NCBI RefSeq assembly: GCF_009720525.1
Contig: NZ_CP043930.1
Location: 744,001-808,000 of the forward strand
DNA: 64,000 nucleotides
Direction: 5' to 3'
Source: Gimesia benthica
Lineage (GTDB): Bacteria > Planctomycetota > Planctomycetia > Planctomycetales > Planctomycetaceae
Part shown: one piece after another, positions 46,722-56,628 of the stretch
Numbering within the stretch: position 1 is the stretch's first letter
Layout of the letters: each line of letters begins with the position of its first letter
Translations under genes and position numbers: made by a program
The notes under the pieces: generated by a model
What the model was told of the DNA's origin: nothing
What the model saw: the letters and a program-made list of their open reading frames with translations, nothing else
Database searches by the model: none

Positions 46722-46753
46722 CTGGCAGATGCCTCCGCAGGAGAACCAACTCG

Positions 46754-46786
46754 CTCTGATCGGTGTTGCCGGTCAGAGTTTTTTTT
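46754..46786 (+). terminator. Rho-independent terminator of the deacetylase transcript
   Basis: CTCTGATCGG (46754-46763) pairs with CCGGTCAGAG (46769-46778) through a 5-base loop with one G-T pair, followed by eight T. It overlaps the stop of the convergent MFS gene. Confidence 0.9.
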
Positions 46787-48155
46787 ACGTCTGTGCTGCT
46801 TCCCGTTTTTCTTTAAATACGGTTCCATTCGGATTGAGCAGCATCCAGCACAACGCGGCACTCACATAAATGCCCGCCATCAGAATCAGCACTGATTCAT
46901 ACCGGCCCGCATCAAACATCGCCCCTACCACAACCGGGAGCAGGGCGGCTCCCAGATTGCCCATCATATTCATCATCCCGAAGATCGGCGCCACATGCTG
47001 GCCCCCTTTATCGATCGTCACCGTGTAACCGCAGGCGCCCCCCAGCCCCGCGAAGAACATACTGATCGAAATCAGTGTCATCGCCAGATTCATCTCTTTC
47101 ACAAAATAGGCACACAGCGTACACAGCCCGCAGCCCAGCATGGCGACTATCGCGACTCCCTGCCGACTCCAGCGACGGCTCCCGGTTCGTTGCAGCACCA
47201 GATCCACCACGATCCCCCCCAGAAAATTCCCCACCACGAACGTCAGCAGCGGAAGACTGGTCAAAATGCCGGAAGAGGCCAGGCTGATATCCCGCGCCTT
47301 CTGCAGATAGACGGGAAACCACGTCATATAGAAAATATTCCCTGCCGCCCGGAAAAACTGCTGCCCACAGATCATCCACATCGAAAAGCTGGTCAGGATC
47401 TGCCCCCAGGGTGTCGGATCGGCGTGTGTTTCCTTTGGAACCGATTTCGTCTCTTCTGTTGGCGTCTCCGGCTCATCCCCGCGAATGAGATGCAACTCGG
47501 CCGGATTCACCGCCGGGTGATCTTCAGGACGATCACGGAACCAGTAGTAAAACACGACCGCCCACATAAAGCTCGGCACCGCGCAGAGATACATAATCGT
47601 CCGCCAGGAAACCCCGGGTATATCAATGCCTCCAACATGAATCCCCGCCAGCAGCAAACCGATGCTGAATGCACCAAAGGCACTGCCGATTGACATGAAA
47701 CTGCCCAGCAGACCACTGGCCAGACCGCGTCGGGCATGGGGCAACCACTTCGAAATCGTACTAGCACAACAGGGAAAGATCCCCGCCTGCGAAATCCCAA
47801 AGATCAACCGCACGCCAATCAGCATCCAGAACCCGGTTACCATTCCGGTCAGCGCCGTTGCAATTGACCACAGGACGGCAAACGCGGTCAGCGATCGTCG
47901 CGTTCCCCACACATGGGCAATCCAGCCACTCGGAATCTGTGACAGCGCGTAGCTCCAGAAAAAGGCACTCATCACCCAGCCCATCTGCGTCTGAGTGATA
48001 TCAAGCTCTTCCTGGATCAGTTTGGCGGGCACCGAAATCGCATTCCGGCTGATGTAAGCCACCGCTGCCACCAGACACAATAGTGTCAGTACCATAAAGC
48101 GGGCACGCGTCGGTGTTCCATACGAAGTCAGTTTCGGCTCATCCTGATCAGTCAC
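46785..48155 (-). CDS. MFS transporter, anion:cation symporter (sugar-acid) type
   Basis: A 456-residue 12-TM major facilitator. The N-terminal half shows VAYISRNAISVPAKLIQEEL and MGWVMSAFFWSYALSQIPSGWIA (about 55-77), the pattern of the ACS family that imports hexuronates, glucarate and galactonate. GVRLIFGISQAGIFPCCAST (about 113-132) is the usual TM4-5 region. A charged central loop (about 215-250) is typical. It lies in a minus-strand row with DHDPS-family, ceramidase-like and enolase-superfamily genes, supporting uptake of a sugar acid. Confidence 0.88.
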   Translation of the reverse strand: MTDQDEPKLTSYGTPTRARFMVLTLLCLVAAVAYISRNAISVPAKLIQEELDITQTQMGWVMSAFFWSYALSQIPSGWIAHVWGTRRSLTAFAVLWSIATALTGMVTGFWMLIGVRLIFGISQAGIFPCCASTISKWLPHARRGLASGLLGSFMSIGSAFGAFSIGLLLAGIHVGGIDIPGVSWRTIMYLCAVPSFMWAVVFYYWFRDRPEDHPAVNPAELHLIRGDEPETPTEETKSVPKETHADPTPWGQILTSFSMWMICGQQFFRAAGNIFYMTWFPVYLQKARDISLASSGILTSLPLLTFVVGNFLGGIVVDLVLQRTGSRRWSRQGVAIVAMLGCGLCTLCAYFVKEMNLAMTLISISMFFAGLGGACGYTVTIDKGGQHVAPIFGMMNMMGNLGAALLPVVVGAMFDAGRYESVLILMAGIYVSAALCWMLLNPNGTVFKEKREAAQT

Positions 48156-48183
48156 AGAGATCGTCCCTCTCGGCTGGAGTGTC

Positions 48184-49098
48184 TTACTCGTCTGCTAACG
48201 CCTGCATCAATAGATCAAACAGTCGATCCACTTCCGCCTGTGTTTCTTCATCCAGATCCCACGCATGCGGCGTGCAGCGCTGCGCCGAAGTAAAGATTCC
48301 CCGCTTCACCAGCAGGTATTTCTCAATCGCCAGAAACCCATCGAGCCCCGCCTGTAACTGCAGCGCCACCAGCGCACTGATCGGAAACGAAATCCGATAC
48401 GTCGCCCGGTCATCTCCGGCCCGCAGCGCATTCCACAGCGCCACGATCCCATCCAGCAGATCCACCCCCGGCATCGTCCCCGTAATTCCCCGCCGATACG
48501 CGTCCACCAGCAGGATTCCGCCCGAACCGTCATAGATCAATGCCTGCCCTGCGGTCGCATCGCGGAGTGCCGACAGGTTCGGACCAATGGGAGACGCTTC
48601 CGGCTTGAACCGGATTTTTTCCGCTCCGAACTCATCCAGCAGTCGACGATAAAAGTCGATGGAAATCGCGTTCCCCACATAAGAAGACGCATCCTGTACA
48701 ATCAGGGGCAGGGCACACTCGCGTGCGATCGTCGCGAAATAATCCCACAGCGCCGCTTCTGGAATCGCCGTCGTCACCGGGGGGATCGCCATCACCGCGT
48801 CGCAGCCTTCCTCTTCAGCCTGTCGTGCATAGACCAGTGCCTGACGCGTGCTCTCCGCTCCCACGCTGGCGACGACCACGCCGCGTCCTTTTGACAGTTC
48901 TGCCATCAGCCGCGTGAGTTCCCCGCGCTCCTCATAGGTCAGACGCAGTACCTCCGAAACCATCGCCCCACAGACACCGTCTGCTCCCACTTCATAACAC
49001 CAGTCGATCTCCCGCGCCAAAGCGTCCCGATCGATCGTCTCATCCTCCAGGAGCGGCGTATGCAGTACCGGCAGCACTCCTCGAATCATTCCGGCCAT
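48184..49098 (-). CDS. DHDPS-family aldolase/dehydratase
   Basis: A 304-residue TIM-barrel protein of the dihydrodipicolinate synthase superfamily, which includes 2-keto-3-deoxy sugar-acid aldolases and dehydratases. The Schiff-base Lys is likely in KIRFKPEASPIG (about 166-177). The region that carries YNxP in DapA reads PLIVQDASSYVG (about 132-143), so this is probably not a DapA and is closer to the sugar-acid branch. Its setting next to an ACS-type transporter and a mandelate-racemase-type dehydratase supports that. The substrate is unassigned. Confidence 0.82.
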   Translation of the reverse strand: MAGMIRGVLPVLHTPLLEDETIDRDALAREIDWCYEVGADGVCGAMVSEVLRLTYEERGELTRLMAELSKGRGVVVASVGAESTRQALVYARQAEEEGCDAVMAIPPVTTAIPEAALWDYFATIARECALPLIVQDASSYVGNAISIDFYRRLLDEFGAEKIRFKPEASPIGPNLSALRDATAGQALIYDGSGGILLVDAYRRGITGTMPGVDLLDGIVALWNALRAGDDRATYRISFPISALVALQLQAGLDGFLAIEKYLLVKRGIFTSAQRCTPHAWDLDEETQAEVDRLFDLLMQALADE

Positions 49099-49161
49099 GG
49101 ATCTGTTCTTTCTGCTAAGTCTGTCAGTTTCAAATTTTCAGGTCGCGTCTCTTATCGTCGC

Positions 49162-50547
49162 TCAGTCCTGGATGATCTCTTCAATCGCCTCGGTCATCCC
49201 CGCGATCAACTTTTCCAGTCCGCCTCGGGCAAACGGCGTCTGCCACACCTGGTACAGATCCAGGTCATACAGTTCCTCCGGAGTCAGGTAACCGGTCGTT
49301 CCATTGATCAGGTTCAGACAGACAATCGTCCGCTCGGGAAACCGCTCTCGCAACGTTCGTTGCAGAATCGAATACGCTTCGGTCGGGCTTCCTACCAATA
49401 TCGTATCCCCCATTCGCCAGACCCAGATCGGCAGCTCTAAAGTATCGCCGTCTCCGATCCCGCGACGAATATTCCGCCTGCGCCTGAGACGTTCCTCCAG
49501 CGCCCGGTCCGTACATGCCTGTCGCTGCTGCTCCAGTTCATCCGCGGTCGGCCAGTCTTTGATCTGCATCTCCACGGTGACTTTCTTCCGTTTCAACAGA
49601 CTCACCGGCGTCACCAGGGCATGCTTCCACACCGCCAGCGGTGCGCCTGATTCCATTACGCCCTTGTAAGCCAGACGCGTGCCTGGAGGATCCATGTTCT
49701 CCAGCGTTGCCAGTGCCGCATACGCGAGTTGTCTCCCGTGACGATCCGCCACCGTAGGATCGCCCACGTACTGATACCGCGGCGCGAGCTCTCCCGATGC
49801 CCCCTGCATGAACAGGGCAGGGACCCCCAACGTCTTCTGAATCGTCTCGCGCATCGCACCGGGATAATCGGGCGAGATCGCCGTGTTCTCCCACGCCAGC
49901 GTCGTCGGATGACAGGCGTAATTCACGATCACCGCCTGCAGCCCGCCCTCCAGATCGCTGATTCGTCCGACCACCAGCGTATCGTCAGCGGGCTCATCAG
50001 GATTCCAGCCGCAGATCAATCGCTCCCCGTCCGGGTCGGACAGATCCCGCATCCCCGCCAGTTCGCAGCGTCCGGTCTTCCATTCCACCACCGCCTCGGT
50101 CGCGTTTTTCATCGCCTGCAGCGTGACCTTGACCGACGCTTCGTAGACCTGCTCCAGGAACTCCGCCAGCATGTCACTCGCCGGCAGATCGGGATCGGGG
50201 TCCGTCAACGGAGGCGACGCATGCGTGTGCGTGACGCCGAAGATCAGCGAAGCCTCATCCAGTTTGAGCGCCTCCAGCAACCTTGACTGAAACCGGCGAA
50301 ACGTCGGCAGCGAGCGCCACCATCCCAGGTCCCCATCCAGAAACACCGCCGGCTGCTGAGAATCGGTTTCGCAGAGTACCAGCGCGTTCAATGTCAGTTT
50401 GCGATGGATCCAGTCCGCCACGTCGTGTTTCGCGGCTCCCCAGTTCCGGGCATAGATCCCCACCGGCGGGGTGATGTCCACCGTCGCCACTCCGATCCGT
50501 CCCCGAAAGAACGCCTCTGTTTTCGCTGCTAAAGCTCGTTCATTCAT
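49162..50547 (-). CDS. Neutral/alkaline ceramidase N-terminal-domain protein
   Basis: A 461-residue protein matching the N-terminal domain of neutral ceramidases: RIGVATVDITPPVGIYARNWG (about 17-37), IFGVTHTHASPP (about 103-114; zinc-binding His), VNYACHPTTLAWENTAISPDYPG (about 217-239) and FMQGASGELAPR (about 254-265). The C-terminal Ig-like domain of true ceramidases is missing. There is no signal peptide, so it is probably cytoplasmic. In planctomycetes this family is much expanded and its substrates are unknown. It sits within a sugar-acid cluster. Confidence 0.85.
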   Translation of the reverse strand: MNERALAAKTEAFFRGRIGVATVDITPPVGIYARNWGAAKHDVADWIHRKLTLNALVLCETDSQQPAVFLDGDLGWWRSLPTFRRFQSRLLEALKLDEASLIFGVTHTHASPPLTDPDPDLPASDMLAEFLEQVYEASVKVTLQAMKNATEAVVEWKTGRCELAGMRDLSDPDGERLICGWNPDEPADDTLVVGRISDLEGGLQAVIVNYACHPTTLAWENTAISPDYPGAMRETIQKTLGVPALFMQGASGELAPRYQYVGDPTVADRHGRQLAYAALATLENMDPPGTRLAYKGVMESGAPLAVWKHALVTPVSLLKRKKVTVEMQIKDWPTADELEQQRQACTDRALEERLRRRRNIRRGIGDGDTLELPIWVWRMGDTILVGSPTEAYSILQRTLRERFPERTIVCLNLINGTTGYLTPEELYDLDLYQVWQTPFARGGLEKLIAGMTEAIEEIIQD

Positions 50548-50616
50548 CTTCGCCTCTGCTTTCCGATGGAGCGCTGCTGCCAGTTTGAATCGTCCGCTGT
50601 GTTGACCTGCTTTGGC

Positions 50617-51795
50617 TTACCAGTCGCCGATGGCCCCGTCCTGGTAGAAGACCCGCTGCACCGTCTCCTGTTCGAACGGATGCTTTTTGACCTCTTCCTC
50701 GTTGATCGAAATCCCCAGGCCCGGCTTAGTGTTCGGCTTCACCGTTCGCGTCGCAGGATCAATCTCGAAACCTTCCTCGACCACATCCTGACGCCAGGGT
50801 ACGTCCTCGTGCACCGACTCACAGATGATGTAGCTCGGCTGCGAAAATCCAAACTCCAGCGAAGCCGCCGTACTCACCGGCCCCTGTGGATTATGTGGCG
50901 CCAACGCAATTCGGTGCGCGTCTGCCAGCGCTGCGATCCGCCGCGCTTCCGTGAACCCGCCACAATGAGTCAGGTCCAGCTGACAGATCTCGCAGCCCCG
51001 CTTTTCGAACAGATCCCGGAACGCCGCCAGATGCGTCAAACGCTCTCCCGTCGCGATCGGCGTCGTCACCGCGGCGTTGATCCGCGCCAGGCTCTCGATC
51101 GATTCCGGCCAGCACGGCTCTTCGAAGAAATACAGTCCATACGGGTCCAGTGCCTGCGCGAACTGTAGCCCCATCGCCGGTGAAGGGCGGGCATGGCAGT
51201 CCACCATGATGTCGATCTCGTCTCCCACCGCTTCCCGCATCGCTGCAACGCAGTCATCAGCCGCTTTGACAGGCTTCAGACCTTCAATCGGCATCGTGGG
51301 AGGCACCGCCATCGACTTGAACGCCGTGAACCCGTCCGCGACCGCCTGCTGCGCCAGCTCTGCGAACTGGGCCGCGTTGTCGGTCGACGTCTGGTAGAAC
51401 GACTCCATATTGCCGCCCCCCAGATGACAGTACAGCCGGATGTAATCCCGCACCGGGCCGCCCCACAACTGATGACAGGGCACGCCGTGAATCTTCCCCA
51501 GGATGTCCCACAGCGCCAGATCGATACCGGCAATCGCCGTCGACCGCGTGACGCCACTCCCGTGCCAGAAGTGCTGGCGCCACATCATCTGCCACAGATA
51601 TTCCACCCGCCGGGGATCTTCGCCGATCAACAGCTGGGACAGATCCTCGATCGTCCCCACGATCCCCCGCGTGTGCCACTCCAGTGTCGCTTCACCCCAG
51701 CCGAACAGTCCAGGCTGATCGGTGATCACTTTCACAAACACCCAGTTTCTCATCCGGGCGTGACACACCAGTGTCTCGATGCGTTCGATTTTCAT
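50617..51795 (-). CDS. Mandelate racemase/muconate-lactonizing (enolase superfamily) dehydratase, galactonate-dehydratase-like
   Basis: A 392-residue enolase-superfamily enzyme. The N-terminal cap reads [18 protein letters not shown] and [20 protein letters not shown]. The barrel has a [33 protein letters not shown] segment (broken here for length; first metal Asp in VDCH, then FFEEP). Metal ligand Glu is in TGERLTH, and [20 protein letters not shown] and [11 protein letters not shown] are typical of galactonate/mannonate dehydratases. It removes water from a sugar acid to give a 2-keto-3-deoxy acid, which the DHDPS-family neighbour could process. It is promoter-proximal in the cluster. Confidence 0.88.
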   Translation of the reverse strand: MKIERIETLVCHARMRNWVFVKVITDQPGLFGWGEATLEWHTRGIVGTIEDLSQLLIGEDPRRVEYLWQMMWRQHFWHGSGVTRSTAIAGIDLALWDILGKIHGVPCHQLWGGPVRDYIRLYCHLGGGNMESFYQTSTDNAAQFAELAQQAVADGFTAFKSMAVPPTMPIEGLKPVKAADDCVAAMREAVGDEIDIMVDCHARPSPAMGLQFAQALDPYGLYFFEEPCWPESIESLARINAAVTTPIATGERLTHLAAFRDLFEKRGCEICQLDLTHCGGFTEARRIAALADAHRIALAPHNPQGPVSTAASLEFGFSQPSYIICESVHEDVPWRQDVVEEGFEIDPATRTVKPNTKPGLGISINEEEVKKHPFEQETVQRVFYQDGAIGDW

Positions 51796-51964
51796 CCGGT
51801 TCGGTTTCCCATCTGCAGAAGTTTTATTTTGGCGTCAAAATAACAACATACTCTGCGGGCGACCGGGAAGCAAGCCAGAGGACTCCCGAACCAGACACGA
51901 TTTTCCCGATCGGCGCAGCAGCGACAAGTCCAGTCTGTACTGTCGTTTCGCTATCGCAGCCGCG

Positions 51965-53233
51965 TCAGGGGAACGTCAGGTCCTCATCGTCGTCTTCGAA
52001 TTCCTCCAGCCGCTGCCGGGCCATATCCGCCCAGGGGCCCATTTCGTCGAATTCGAGATAAATCTTCCAGTGGGGCACCGCCTCTTCCACGCGGTTCAAC
52101 TGGTGCAACACTTCCGCAGTATGCAGATGCGCATCGGGATAGTCGGGGTGAACCTGCAGCGCGATCTCAAACGCCTGCAGCGCCGCTTCGGGATCGCCCA
52201 GCTCGTTATGCAGACAACCCAGCTGAGTCCACGCTTCGATGTAATCGTGATCCCATTCCACCGCCGCGTAATATCGCTCGAGCGCGCCCTCCGTATTTCC
52301 CTTCAGATAGAGCGCCTCGGCCAGATGCAGATGCGTTTCCGGCACATCGGGTTGCCCCAGCAGTGACAGTCGGAACGCCTCGATCGCAGGCTTCGCTTCT
52401 CCCGCGTCCAGGTACTGGCAGCCCTCCTGAAACCATTCTTCCGCACTCCGATCCTTCACTTCGGGCGTCTTCAGGTGCTCGGTGAACTCAATCGTCCCCT
52501 CGAACTCCTCTTCGCCCGCCAGCTCGGGAACTTCGGTCTCTTCCGTACCAAAGTCAAACACCCGCTGTCCCTGTTTCGGATCGATCAGACCCCGCTCATC
52601 TTTCAGCAGCAGCTGGGCGTCCTGTGAAAGCAGCGTCAGCTGCGAGAGCGGGGCATCGATCTCGTTGAAGACCTTCCCTAGGTGTTGCAGGCTTTCTTCC
52701 AGTTCCCGCGGATGCACGCCCGATTCCAGCAGCTGCGACAGTCTCCGCACACTCGCGACTTCCTGGAAGGAAAAGTAGGGCAGTCGGAAAATCTTCCGCA
52801 CCGGCTTGATCAGTCCCTGGCGTTCCCATCTGCGGATGGTCCCCACCGGAATATTCAGCATCTGCGTCAGCATCGCGGGCGTGTAAAGCTGATCCATATT
52901 CACGCCGGGATCGCGGAGCTCAATCAGCGCCAGCCAGTCCGATTCTTTAATGATCCGAATCGGCGTCCCTTCCTGAATCAGTTCCTGCGCCTGGCTCAGA
53001 TTGACGGAAGGCGAACCATCTGCTTCCAGCGGCCAGCCTTCTTCACCCACCACCAGCAGCGTCGTCTGACGGCTCACATGCTGGGCCGCCTGACCGCCGT
53101 GCTGCTCGACGAACTCCCACGCCTTATGGTGTGTCATGGAGGCGAGCGTACCGGTAAAAACCACGCGTTCTCCCTGCAGCGCCGGCGAGCCCTGCAGCAG
53201 TTGATCAGGTTGTTCTTCTTCTGTCTCAGCCAT
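51965..53233 (-). CDS. BRCT - MerR-type HTH - TPR protein
   Basis: Start set at 53233 (MAETEEEQPDQ), since nine preceding codons to 53260 lack a ribosome-binding site. About residues 18-105 form a BRCT domain (ERVVFTGTLASMTHHKAWEFVEQHGG and TTLLVVGEEGWP). About 120-195 form a MerR-like winged helix (LYTPAMLTQMLNIPVGTIRRWERQGLI and FSFQEVASVRRL). An acidic linker follows. TPR repeats fill about 275-410 (WFQEGCQYLDAGEAKPAIEAF, AWTQLGCLHNELGDPEAALQAF), and the protein ends in an acidic tail. BRCT binds phosphopeptides or DNA ends, MerR binds DNA, and TPR binds partners. The combination is uncommon and its role is unknown. Confidence 0.85.
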   Translation of the reverse strand: MAETEEEQPDQLLQGSPALQGERVVFTGTLASMTHHKAWEFVEQHGGQAAQHVSRQTTLLVVGEEGWPLEADGSPSVNLSQAQELIQEGTPIRIIKESDWLALIELRDPGVNMDQLYTPAMLTQMLNIPVGTIRRWERQGLIKPVRKIFRLPYFSFQEVASVRRLSQLLESGVHPRELEESLQHLGKVFNEIDAPLSQLTLLSQDAQLLLKDERGLIDPKQGQRVFDFGTEETEVPELAGEEEFEGTIEFTEHLKTPEVKDRSAEEWFQEGCQYLDAGEAKPAIEAFRLSLLGQPDVPETHLHLAEALYLKGNTEGALERYYAAVEWDHDYIEAWTQLGCLHNELGDPEAALQAFEIALQVHPDYPDAHLHTAEVLHQLNRVEEAVPHWKIYLEFDEMGPWADMARQRLEEFEDDDEDLTFP

Positions 53234-53471
53234 AGTCTCTGTAATACAGAATTTCTTCATAAATATCGAGAAAAAAGGGGGTTATCAGATGCGAGTTTCA
53301 AAATATCATACCCCTAGCAGGTAAACTTTCCTTGAGGATACTGATACGCGAATCCGTTGGGTAGCTTTCAGGCCGATCCTTCATTATAAGGGAGCAAAAT
53401 AAGTCTTTTTCCTGCTCAGGGTACTGTTTGTACCCCGAATTTTGACAATACATCCATGGGAGTTGATTGGA

Positions 53472-54713
53472 ATGTCCGTGCTCGAGTCGAATGACCCCGA
53501 AATCTGGAACCTGATTCAGGCTGAAGCCAAACGTCAGAAAGACGGTCTGGAACTCATCGCCTCTGAAAATTACACCAGTGCTTCGATCATGGAAGCAGCC
53601 GGCTCGATCCTGACGAACAAATACGCTGAAGGCCTCCCCGGACGCCGTTACTACGGCGGTTGTGAAAACGTCGACGTCATCGAAAACATCGCCCGTGACC
53701 GGGCCTGCAGCCTCTTCGGAGCTGAATACGCCAACGTCCAGCCGCACTCCGGTTCCCAGGCCAACATGTCCGTCTACTTCACTGTCCTCAAACCAGGTGA
53801 CACCTTCCTGGCGATGGACCTCGCACACGGCGGTCACCTCACCCACGGCATGAGCCTCAACTTCTCTGGTTCGCTCTACAATCCCGTCCCTTACGGCGTA
53901 CGGGAAGACAATCACCAGATCGACTACGATCAGGTCGCCAAGCTGGCCCGCGAACACAAACCCAAAATGATCATCGCCGGTGCCTCCGCGTACCCCCGCG
54001 AAATCGATCACCCCAAGTTCGCGGAAATCGCCGCAGAAGTTGGAGCCGTCCTGATGGTCGACATGGCCCACTATTCCGGCCTCGTCGCTGGTGGCGTGCA
54101 CAACAACCCGGTTGAAGTCGCCGACTTCGTTACTTCCACCACCCACAAAACACTCCGTGGTCCCCGGTCCGGCTTCGTCCTCATGAAGAAGAAGTACGCC
54201 AAAGACCTCAACCGCGAAGTCTTCCCGGGTATCCAGGGGGGGCCGCTGGAGCACGTTATCGCCGGTAAAGCTGTCTGCTTCAAAGAAGCCGCTACCGACG
54301 ACTTCAAAGCCTACGCCCGGCAGATCGTCGCCAACGCGAAGACCCTCGCCGATGCCCTGATGGCCGGCGGTATCAAGCTCGCGTCCGGCGGAACCGACAA
54401 CCACCTGATGCTCTGCGACGTCACCGCCATCGGCCTCGCCGGTAAGATCGCTGAAGATGCCCTCGACAAGGCCGGCATCACCGTCAATAAAAACATGATC
54501 CCCTACGATCAACGCAAGCCCCTCGATCCCAGCGGGATTCGCATCGGGACCGCCGCACTCACCACGCGCGGCATGAAAGAAGACGAGATGAAGAAGGTCG
54601 GTGCCTGGATTCTCAAAGTCCTCGGCGCCCCCGAAGACGAAGCGACCATCAGTGCCGTCAAAGGGGAAATCGAGGAATTCGCTCAGAACTTCCCCGTGCC
54701 CGGCATCGCGTAA
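53472..54713 (+). CDS. glyA: Serine hydroxymethyltransferase
   Basis: PLP enzyme interconverting serine and glycine with tetrahydrofolate. ATG 53472 is chosen: GGGAG (53458-53462) is 9 bases upstream, and [15 protein letters not shown] is the normal start; the open frame back to TTG 53442 is not conserved. PLP Lys in [13 protein letters not shown] (about 225-237). Other signatures are [18 protein letters not shown] and [13 protein letters not shown]. The product is 413 residues. It is followed after 18 bases by hisD on the same strand. Confidence 0.96.
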   Translation: MSVLESNDPEIWNLIQAEAKRQKDGLELIASENYTSASIMEAAGSILTNKYAEGLPGRRYYGGCENVDVIENIARDRACSLFGAEYANVQPHSGSQANMSVYFTVLKPGDTFLAMDLAHGGHLTHGMSLNFSGSLYNPVPYGVREDNHQIDYDQVAKLAREHKPKMIIAGASAYPREIDHPKFAEIAAEVGAVLMVDMAHYSGLVAGGVHNNPVEVADFVTSTTHKTLRGPRSGFVLMKKKYAKDLNREVFPGIQGGPLEHVIAGKAVCFKEAATDDFKAYARQIVANAKTLADALMAGGIKLASGGTDNHLMLCDVTAIGLAGKIAEDALDKAGITVNKNMIPYDQRKPLDPSGIRIGTAALTTRGMKEDEMKKVGAWILKVLGAPEDEATISAVKGEIEEFAQNFPVPGIA

Positions 54714-54731
54714 CAGACAGAACTCTGACTC

Positions 54732-56108
54732 ATGACACAGCACAGCGATCTTGATATCACGACCATCGACTGCACCCGCGACGATGCCACCGCACTCTTC
54801 AGCGAACTCCGTGAGAAGCTGAGCCCCCGCGGCAACGTCGTCTCCGAAGCCGGTCGTCAGCGGACCATCGAACTGTTCGGCGAACCTCTCTCTCCGCAGG
54901 AGGTCGTCGAACGGATCTGTAACGATGTCCGCGACAAAGGCCTCGACGCACTCCTCGATTACTCGGAAAAGCTCGATCGCAAGCAGCTCACCCCCGAGAC
55001 CATGCGTGTCTCGGCTGAGGAACTCCAGGAAGCCCACGCCAAGGCCGACCCCGAGTACCTCGCCACGCTGCGCCGCATTCGTGACAACATCATCGAGTTC
55101 CAGTCGGCTCTGCTGCCGGACGACGTCAAAGTCCTCCGCGAGGCAGGGGAGTCCCGTGTCGAACTCCGCCAGCGGTACCTCCCCCTCAAACGGGTCGGTG
55201 TCTGCATTCCCGGCGGCGCAGCCGCGTATCCTTCGACCCTGCTGATGACCGCGGTCCCCGCACAGACCGCAGGCGTGAAAGAGATCGTCGTCGTCGTGCC
55301 TCCCACCGATTTCGGGGGCTACAACACCGACATCCTCGCCGCCTGTCAGGAACTCGGCATCACCGAAATCTACCGTGTCGGCGGCGCCCAGGCGGTAGCC
55401 GCCCTCGCGTACGGCGTGGAAGGCATTGAACGCGTCGACAAAATCGTCGGTCCCGGCAACCTGTTCGTGGCCCTCGCCAAGCGTCACGTCTTTGGTGAAG
55501 TCGATATCGACAGCATCGCCGGCCCCAGTGAAGTCATCGTCCTCGCCGACGAAACCGCCAACCCCGAGTTTGTCGCCAGCGATCTCATTTCGCAGGCCGA
55601 GCACAGCCCCGGGTCCGGCGTCCTCATCACCTGGCACGCACCGCTGATCGAAGCCGTCCGCACCGCGCTGATCAACCAGCTCAATGAACTCCCGCGCGGC
55701 GACCTCGCCCGCCAGAGTCTGCTCGATTACGGCGCGCTGATCCTCGCCCGCGACGAAGACGAAGCCGCCCGCTATACCGACCTGCTGGCCCCCGAGCACC
55801 TGCACATCTCGACCGCCGACCCCGATCAACAGCTCGCCAAAATTCAGAACGCCGGTGCCATCTTCATGGGACATTATACTCCCGTCGCGACCGGCGACTA
55901 CTACGCCGGCCCGTCGCACGTGCTCCCCACCGGAGGCACCGCCCGCTTCGCCAACGGCCTCTGTTCGATCGACTTCCTCAAACGCTCCTCGGTGATCTAC
56001 TACAACCAGGAGGGACTGCAGGGAGACGCCCCCGGCATCACGCTGCTCGCCGAAAAGGAAGGCCTCACCGCCCACGCCGCCAGCGTCACGATCCGCCTCA
56101 AGGACTGA
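54732..56108 (+). CDS. hisD: Histidinol dehydrogenase
   Basis: Last two steps of histidine synthesis, NAD-dependent and zinc-containing. A 458-residue protein with VCIPGGAAAYPSTLLMTAVP (about 158-177), DSIAGPSEVIVLAD (about 257-270), the zinc/catalytic His region SQAEHSPGSG (about 288-297) and the conserved C-terminal GPSHVLPTGGTARFANGL. It lies directly after glyA. No other his gene is adjacent. Codons are strongly C/G-ending, as in glyA, which creates a long spurious antisense frame. Confidence 0.95.
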   Translation: MTQHSDLDITTIDCTRDDATALFSELREKLSPRGNVVSEAGRQRTIELFGEPLSPQEVVERICNDVRDKGLDALLDYSEKLDRKQLTPETMRVSAEELQEAHAKADPEYLATLRRIRDNIIEFQSALLPDDVKVLREAGESRVELRQRYLPLKRVGVCIPGGAAAYPSTLLMTAVPAQTAGVKEIVVVVPPTDFGGYNTDILAACQELGITEIYRVGGAQAVAALAYGVEGIERVDKIVGPGNLFVALAKRHVFGEVDIDSIAGPSEVIVLADETANPEFVASDLISQAEHSPGSGVLITWHAPLIEAVRTALINQLNELPRGDLARQSLLDYGALILARDEDEAARYTDLLAPEHLHISTADPDQQLAKIQNAGAIFMGHYTPVATGDYYAGPSHVLPTGGTARFANGLCSIDFLKRSSVIYYNQEGLQGDAPGITLLAEKEGLTAHAASVTIRLKD

Positions 56109-56628
56109 AGCGTTTTCACCTGAAGACCCGGAACTGAAAACCGCTGCGCACTGCACAAACTGGACTGGAACCGCTCCCGCCGATCCGTATGTTGTTTGAA
56201 ATCTGGCTCGCGCGCGAGACACCTGCCTGAGCACCGGCACAAGCTTCACCAGTGCCTTAACCCCACCTGAACAGCCACCGCTTTTCACCACGTCTGCACC
56301 TGATCGCAACGCACCAGTGCCCGATGTTCCCCGGACACAGCCGGACAGATTCCGGCCGGACCGAGACAAATTCCAGGCCACACCAGGACAAAATCCGGCC
56401 ACATCAGGACAAAATTTTGTCTTGACTCCCCCACGCCCATCCAGAAGATAACCCCAAATCATGAGCGGCACGGCGCTAGCCGCCGGTAACAACCAAAGCA
56501 TCAGTAACAATTCCCATCCATGAAAACCAACCAATCCCCAATACGCTCCAACCCCAGCGCAACAAACCGCGGGGGTGCCACAGTTGGCTCGCCCAACTGT
56601 GCCCCAACAAACCAGCAACCAAAAAGAC
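56109..56628. other. Non-coding stretch after hisD
   Basis: About 500 bases with no gene. It contains the tandem repeat at 56341-56421 and, from about 56440 on, fragments related to the repeat array that follows (for example GAGCGGCACGGCGCTAGCCGCCGGTAA near 56463). Confidence 0.5.
56341..56421. repeat. Degenerate tandem repeat of about 21 bases ending in a palindrome
   Basis: About four units of the type CCAGGACAAAATCCGGCCACA, most regular at 56382-56421 and more degenerate upstream. The last unit runs into the perfect palindrome GACAAAATTTTGTC (56408-56421). It lies about 230-310 bases after the hisD stop. Confidence 0.6.
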
